DNA of 64,000 nucleotides from Bacillota bacterium. GTDB taxonomy: Bacteria; Bacillota; Clostridia; DSM-8532. The translations under genes and the position numbers were made by a program. How positions within the stretch are numbered: position 1 is the stretch's first letter; each line of letters starts with the position of its first letter. The notes under the pieces are model-generated. The model was not told the origin of the DNA and did not search any database. It was given only the letters and a program-made list of their open reading frames with translations. This document shows positions 60,305-64,000 of the stretch, one piece after another. The stretch spans positions 1 to 64,000 of the forward strand of contig JAEXRM010000175.1 of assembly GCA_023440865.1 (NCBI GenBank), written 5' to 3'.

Positions 60305-63300
60305 TCATTTCGTCAGCACAAACAGCCGGTGGGTCATCAGAATGGCCTGCTCCCGCGTCACGGCGCCCTTCGGCGAAAGATTCCCGCCGCCGACGCCCTG
60401 GATGACGCCATAGCCTGAACAGAAGGAAACGGCCGTCCCCGCCCAGAGCGACACCGCACCCGCGTCCGAGAAGACCGGCACCCGGGCCGGCATCGCCATG
60501 CCGGGCCTGAGCACCCGCGCCGCGTTGTATAGCATCACACACAGCTGTTCACGGGTCAGGCCGCCTTCCGGATCGAACCGGTTGCCGCCCACGCCGTTGA
60601 CGATGCCCAGCGAAGCCGCCTTGTGCACGTCCGGATCCACGGTGTCGTCGAACATGACACCCGCCGGTGCGGCCACTGCCCCCCTGCGGGCCTCCACCAT
60701 GCGCATCACGAGTCGGCTGAAGGACGCGCGCAGCTCCTTCTGCTGATACCCGTCCGCCAGATCGGCGGGCACGATGCCTGCCCGGATCGCCGCCTGCACC
60801 GTCGACATCGCCCAGGGGCTCGCACCCAGGCTGTCGATCTCGGCGATGGGCTGGTAGGATGGCTCGACCGGCTCCTCGTCCGTGATGCGGATCTCCTGCT
60901 CCAGAACGGCGAAACCGCCGGCCAGGTCACGCGCCGTGATGGCGATGTCGCGACCGGTACCGGACATGTCGCGGTACAGGAACAGCCCGTCCACGACATA
61001 TCCCGCCGTCGCCTCGAAATCGAGAACTGCCTGCTCCGCGTCCGTGAATTCCGAAATCAGGTCATACGCCACATCGCCGCCGGGCGTGAGGTACGTATAG
61101 TAGTCGGACAGCTTGCGTGGCGGCGTGTTGCCGGTATTGACAAGGCGGCCCGCACGCACGGTCACCGTGAGGAAGGCCGGCGTGACCGGCAGCCTCATCG
61201 CCGTTGCGTCGCACCGGAAGGAAATCCGCCAGATGCCGTCGGGCACGCCGGCCAGCGCGTACACCTGCTCGTTGCGGTCCGGCGCCGTCAGGGCCGTGCC
61301 CCTGCGCGTCAAGGTCCGGCCGGACGGCATCTCCGTCAGGACCATGTCCGGCAGCACCACGCCGGCTGTTCCGCCTGCACGCGCACCGGCCGCCACGACG
61401 AACAACCGGTAGTCGAAGCCGCCCGGTGTCACCCACCGGTGCACGATGCCCGCGCCATCGTCACTCGGCCGGATCCGATCCGTCAATCCGGGCGAGAAAG
61501 TCTGGGCGGTTGTGGTGCCCGCCGTCACATCCAGGTACCCCGTCAGGCGGTCCACCGCCTGTACGCCGCCGGATGCGGCACGGTACCGTTCAAGCGAGCC
61601 GGCATAGGTGCCCGCCGGCAACGACAGGGTCAACCCGCCCGCAGGCAGGATGCCGGAGAGGGTCTTTCCCTCGGGAACGCATTCGAGCCGGTAGGCTGTC
61701 TCCCCGGCCGGCGCATCCGGCAGCCGCAGGACCGCAACGCTGTCCGCCCCCAGCACAAGGACCGGCTCCATCTCGGCGGTTCTGCCGACATGCCACCAAC
61801 GGTCGACACCCGCATCCGATACACCCGCGGGCTGCCCCGAACCCGCCGCGTTGCCCGACTGCGTCAGCTCCAGCCAGAACGGCGCCGTGTCGATCAGCAG
61901 ATAACCGCTCCGGCCGCCACCCAGGGAGGGGCCCTGCGCCGTCAAGTCGACCTGCCGCATCCAGGTCCGGGTCGATGCGATGCCCACACCTCCGCCCCAC
62001 AAGGCGGCCGGATCGGCCAGATCGGCCGATACCGAAGGCGCCGCAAGGGAAGCCCATGCGTTGACCGGTTCCGGCGCATCGCCGGATCGAATTTCGAACG
62101 CATCGGATTCGGACGGTTCCAGCACTTTGTCGCCGCCGTTTCCGACCGTCCGCAGGTAGATCGGTTCCATCCGGCTGCCGCCAGCGGTGTTGGCAACCCG
62201 CAGCACGCCATAGGTCGGCGCGAGGGCGCCAAAGTCGATGTTGGCAAGCCAGACGCCCTCCCGCACGGCCGACGAGACCGGGACACCGGCAATCCGCGCA
62301 TCCTGACGGGAAAAGCCCGCCACCTGCAGCCCCGGCTGCTGGACGAAGGTTCCATCCAAGCCGACGCTGCGGATGCGGACATTGTACTCCGGAATCGCGA
62401 ACACCTGCTCCCAGGCGCCCGCCACGGATCCGTCCGCCTGCCGCGCCTCGATGCGCGCGACATGCGTGCCGGCCGCCAGATCGCGCAGGCCGATGGTGCA
62501 TGGCACCGCTTCCCCGGGCACCGGCGCCGGCATGGGGCGCGCGAGGCCGTCGACCGTGGCGGTGAAGGTGGCGACGGAAGGGCCCGCGTGGAGGTGCAGG
62601 CCCATCTCGTACTTGAACTCGGGAACCGCGCCGGCTGCCCCCTGCGCGACGGCCGCATCGACGGTGGCAAGCTGCCCGGCCGCCCGGGAGGCCGCCGTTT
62701 CGGCGGGCTGCGCCGTTGGCAGGTACTGGGCCGGGTCGGGCGTGCGACCGGCCCGTTCCGCACCGACGACGGCAAACGCCTGCTCGGGACCATATTGCCG
62801 GAAGTTGATCTCACCGGCACCGAACACCGCATCCTGACCGGCCGCGCCGAGATCCACGGTGTTCTGCCGGAGACGGTCGGCCACCTGGGCGGGCGTGCGG
62901 CCCGGCGATTCGAGCACGAGCATGGCGGCGGCGGCGGCGACCAGCGGGGCGGCCATCGACGTGCCCGACTCGGCTCCGGTCCGCCCGTCGGGCAGCGCGC
63001 TGATGATCTTCTCACCGGGAGCGCAGACATCGATTGTGTCCCCCGTATTGGAATAGTAGAGCAGATCGCCGTCGCGTCCGGTGGCGCCGACGGTCACGAC
63101 CTCCCCGAAGGAGGCGGGATACTCGCCCGTGAGGTCATGCCCGCCATTCCCGGCGGAGACGATCAGCGTGACACCCTGGGAGATCGCATACTGCACGGCC
63201 TTGCGCAGGTAGACCGTCGTGCCGGCGCCGCCCAGGGAGAGGTTGATGATGCGGGCGCCATGTGTCACGGCCCGATGGATGCCGGCGACCACGAGCGAAT

Positions 63301-64000
63301 CGGGCGCGCCCTCGTCGTCCGGAAAGACGCGGATCGGCATGATGCGGACATTGTCCGGCGTGTTGGCGGCGATGATGCCGGCCACGTGGGTTCCGTGCGC
63401 CATGGTGTCCTGCGGCGTCGTGTCGCCCTCCACGACATCCCATGGATCGACTGTGCGTCCGGCAAGCCAGGGGTGCGACAGGTCCGCGCCGGTGTCAAGC
63501 ACGGCCACGATGACGGTGCCGGACACCTTTTCGGTCCGCGCGCGCAGCACGTCAAGACCAATGCGGTTGCCATCCTCGAGGGCTGTCCGTGCCGGCGCGG
63601 CATGGTCGAACACGGCAGCCTGCACGTTCGCTGCGATTTCGGATGCGGCAGCCTGCACGTTTACCGCACTGTCGGATGCGACAGCCTGCACGCTCGCCGC
63701 GACGCCAGGACGCCCCGGGCCGTCCGTCCGGCTCTCCGGCAGGGTGCGGAGCCGGTCCGGTTCCCGGTATGCCGCATGGCGCAGGACCGCGCCATCGCGG
63801 TATACGACACGCAGGGCGCCATCCGATGCGGACCGCGCGGTCAGAACGGCATCCCGCGGGATGCCGATGATCCGTTCCGCGGCTTCGTCATCCGGCGACA
63901 CCAGCAGCCGGTCCGTGCCGGCTGCGGCAAGTGCCGCGTCGATGGCCGCAAGGCTTTCCACAGGCAAGCTTCCGGAGACGGGGATGTCTTGCGGATGCGG
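60305..64000 (-). CDS. SLH-anchored subtilisin-like serine protease, N-terminus beyond the window
   Basis: The frame is open to the right edge, so the signal peptide is missing; at least 1231 residues are visible. The S8 domain carries Asp in VIVAVLDTGADLSHP, His in MAHGTHVAGIIAANTP, the oxyanion Asn in VSAGNGG and Ser in GTSMAAPLVAAAAAM. A long beta-rich middle follows. The C-terminus has SLH-like repeats (SPWAMSTVQAAIRAGIVP, DPDVHKAASLGIVNGVGGNR, FSDAGAVSLWAGTAVSFCSG) that bind cell-wall polymers, so the protease is displayed on the surface. An 11-residue repeat (VQAxxSDxA) lies between pro-region and protease. No strong terminator is seen after its stop at 60305. Confidence 0.9.
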   Translation of the reverse strand, partial: PHPQDIPVSGSLPVESLAAIDAALAAAGTDRLLVSPDDEAAERIIGIPRDAVLTARSASDGALRVVYRDGAVLRHAAYREPDRLRTLPESRTDGPGRPGVAASVQAVASDSAVNVQAAASEIAANVQAAVFDHAAPARTALEDGNRIGLDVLRARTEKVSGTVIVAVLDTGADLSHPWLAGRTVDPWDVVEGDTTPQDTMAHGTHVAGIIAANTPDNVRIMPIRVFPDDEGAPDSLVVAGIHRAVTHGARIINLSLGGAGTTVYLRKAVQYAISQGVTLIVSAGNGGHDLTGEYPASFGEVVTVGATGRDGDLLYYSNTGDTIDVCAPGEKIISALPDGRTGAESGTSMAAPLVAAAAAMLVLESPGRTPAQVADRLRQNTVDLGAAGQDAVFGAGEINFRQYGPEQAFAVVGAERAGRTPDPAQYLPTAQPAETAASRAAGQLATVDAAVAQGAAGAVPEFKYEMGLHLHAGPSVATFTATVDGLARPMPAPVPGEAVPCTIGLRDLAAGTHVARIEARQADGSVAGAWEQVFAIPEYNVRIRSVGLDGTFVQQPGLQVAGFSRQDARIAGVPVSSAVREGVWLANIDFGALAPTYGVLRVANTAGGSRMEPIYLRTVGNGGDKVLEPSESDAFEIRSGDAPEPVNAWASLAAPSVSADLADPAALWGGGVGIASTRTWMRQVDLTAQGPSLGGGRSGYLLIDTAPFWLELTQSGNAAGSGQPAGVSDAGVDRWWHVGRTAEMEPVLVLGADSVAVLRLPDAPAGETAYRLECVPEGKTLSGILPAGGLTLSLPAGTYAGSLERYRAASGGVQAVDRLTGYLDVTAGTTTAQTFSPGLTDRIRPSDDGAGIVHRWVTPGGFDYRLFVVAAGARAGGTAGVVLPDMVLTEMPSGRTLTRRGTALTAPDRNEQVYALAGVPDGIWRISFRCDATAMRLPVTPAFLTVTVRAGRLVNTGNTPPRKLSDYYTYLTPGGDVAYDLISEFTDAEQAVLDFEATAGYVVDGLFLYRDMSGTGRDIAITARDLAGGFAVLEQEIRITDEEPVEPSYQPIAEIDSLGASPWAMSTVQAAIRAGIVPADLADGYQQKELRASFSRLVMRMVEARRGAVAAPAGVMFDDTVDPDVHKAASLGIVNGVGGNRFDPEGGLTREQLCVMLYNAARVLRPGMAMPARVPVFSDAGAVSLWAGTAVSFCSGYGVIQGVGGGNLSPKGAVTREQAILMTHRLFVLTK
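63616..63714. repeat. 33-bp tandem repeat inside the subtilase gene
   Basis: CAGCCTGCACG starts units at 63616, 63649 and 63682, exactly 33 bp apart. On the coding strand they encode three 11-residue units (VQAVASDSAVN, VQAAASEIAAN, VQAAVFDHA). The segment sits in the linker between the propeptide-like region and the catalytic domain. Confidence 0.9.

Overview
The window is high-GC bacterial DNA, about 60% or more by eye. It is densely coded, with strong AGGAGG-type ribosome binding sites in front of most starts. Gene content points to an anaerobic, high-GC member of the Firmicutes (Clostridia-like) from a plant-polysaccharide-rich habitat. The evidence is an LplA/LplB/YtcP-type sugar importer with a membrane AraC sensor, a glycyl radical enzyme with its activase, a B12-type (class II) ribonucleotide reductase, a CBS/DRTGG-regulated family II pyrophosphatase, an EFR1-type ferredoxin and an SLH-anchored subtilase. 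This is inference from gene families; no taxonomic marker such as rRNA is present.

Region 1 (1-14.3 kb) is a pectin/rhamnogalacturonan utilisation locus. A cut-off GH95 glycosidase lies at the left edge. A nine-gene minus-strand operon follows, transcribed lplB, ytcP, lplA, PHP hydrolase, GH105 unsaturated rhamnogalacturonyl hydrolase, an unrecognised (alpha/alpha)-toroid-like protein, a TIM-barrel isomerase, kduD, kduI. A divergent membrane AraC regulator probably senses the sugar. Together these import unsaturated oligosaccharides, split off the unsaturated uronate and convert it towards 2-keto-3-deoxygluconate.

Region 2 (14.3-32 kb) holds an unusual AraC/GyrI/peptidase-like fusion protein, two tRNA-Ser genes, an ECF sigma factor, a cytosolic GAF kinase with a NarL-type response regulator, nadB-nadC, a catalytically dead rhomboid-like protein, a repeat-rich lipoprotein, HelD, an EFR1 ferredoxin and two acetyltransferases. 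A 500-bp non-coding gap at 20.9-21.4 kb carries a cluster of DnaA-box-like sites and a perfect 38-bp palindrome.

Region 3 (32-49.5 kb) holds a Cache/PAS/GGDEF cyclase, intein-split nrdJ, two membrane proteins (one frameshifted), a MerR/GyrI regulator, the pyrophosphatase, an HD-GYP protein, a purine permease, an HtrA protease and a chemotaxis transducer.

Region 4 (49.5-64 kb) has an SDR-ThuA-esterase-esterase operon, an aldehyde dehydrogenase with a divergent TetR regulator, an AraC regulator divergent from a glycyl radical enzyme plus activase, a zinc-ribbon protein, and a large SLH-anchored subtilase running off the right edge.

A recurring oddity is short tandem repeats with periods of 30-33 bp (and 18 bp), all multiples of three, inside or just beside coding ends at 14.1, 24.9, 26.6, 38.5 and 63.6 kb. 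The window holds no CRISPR array, prophage or recognisable insertion sequence.
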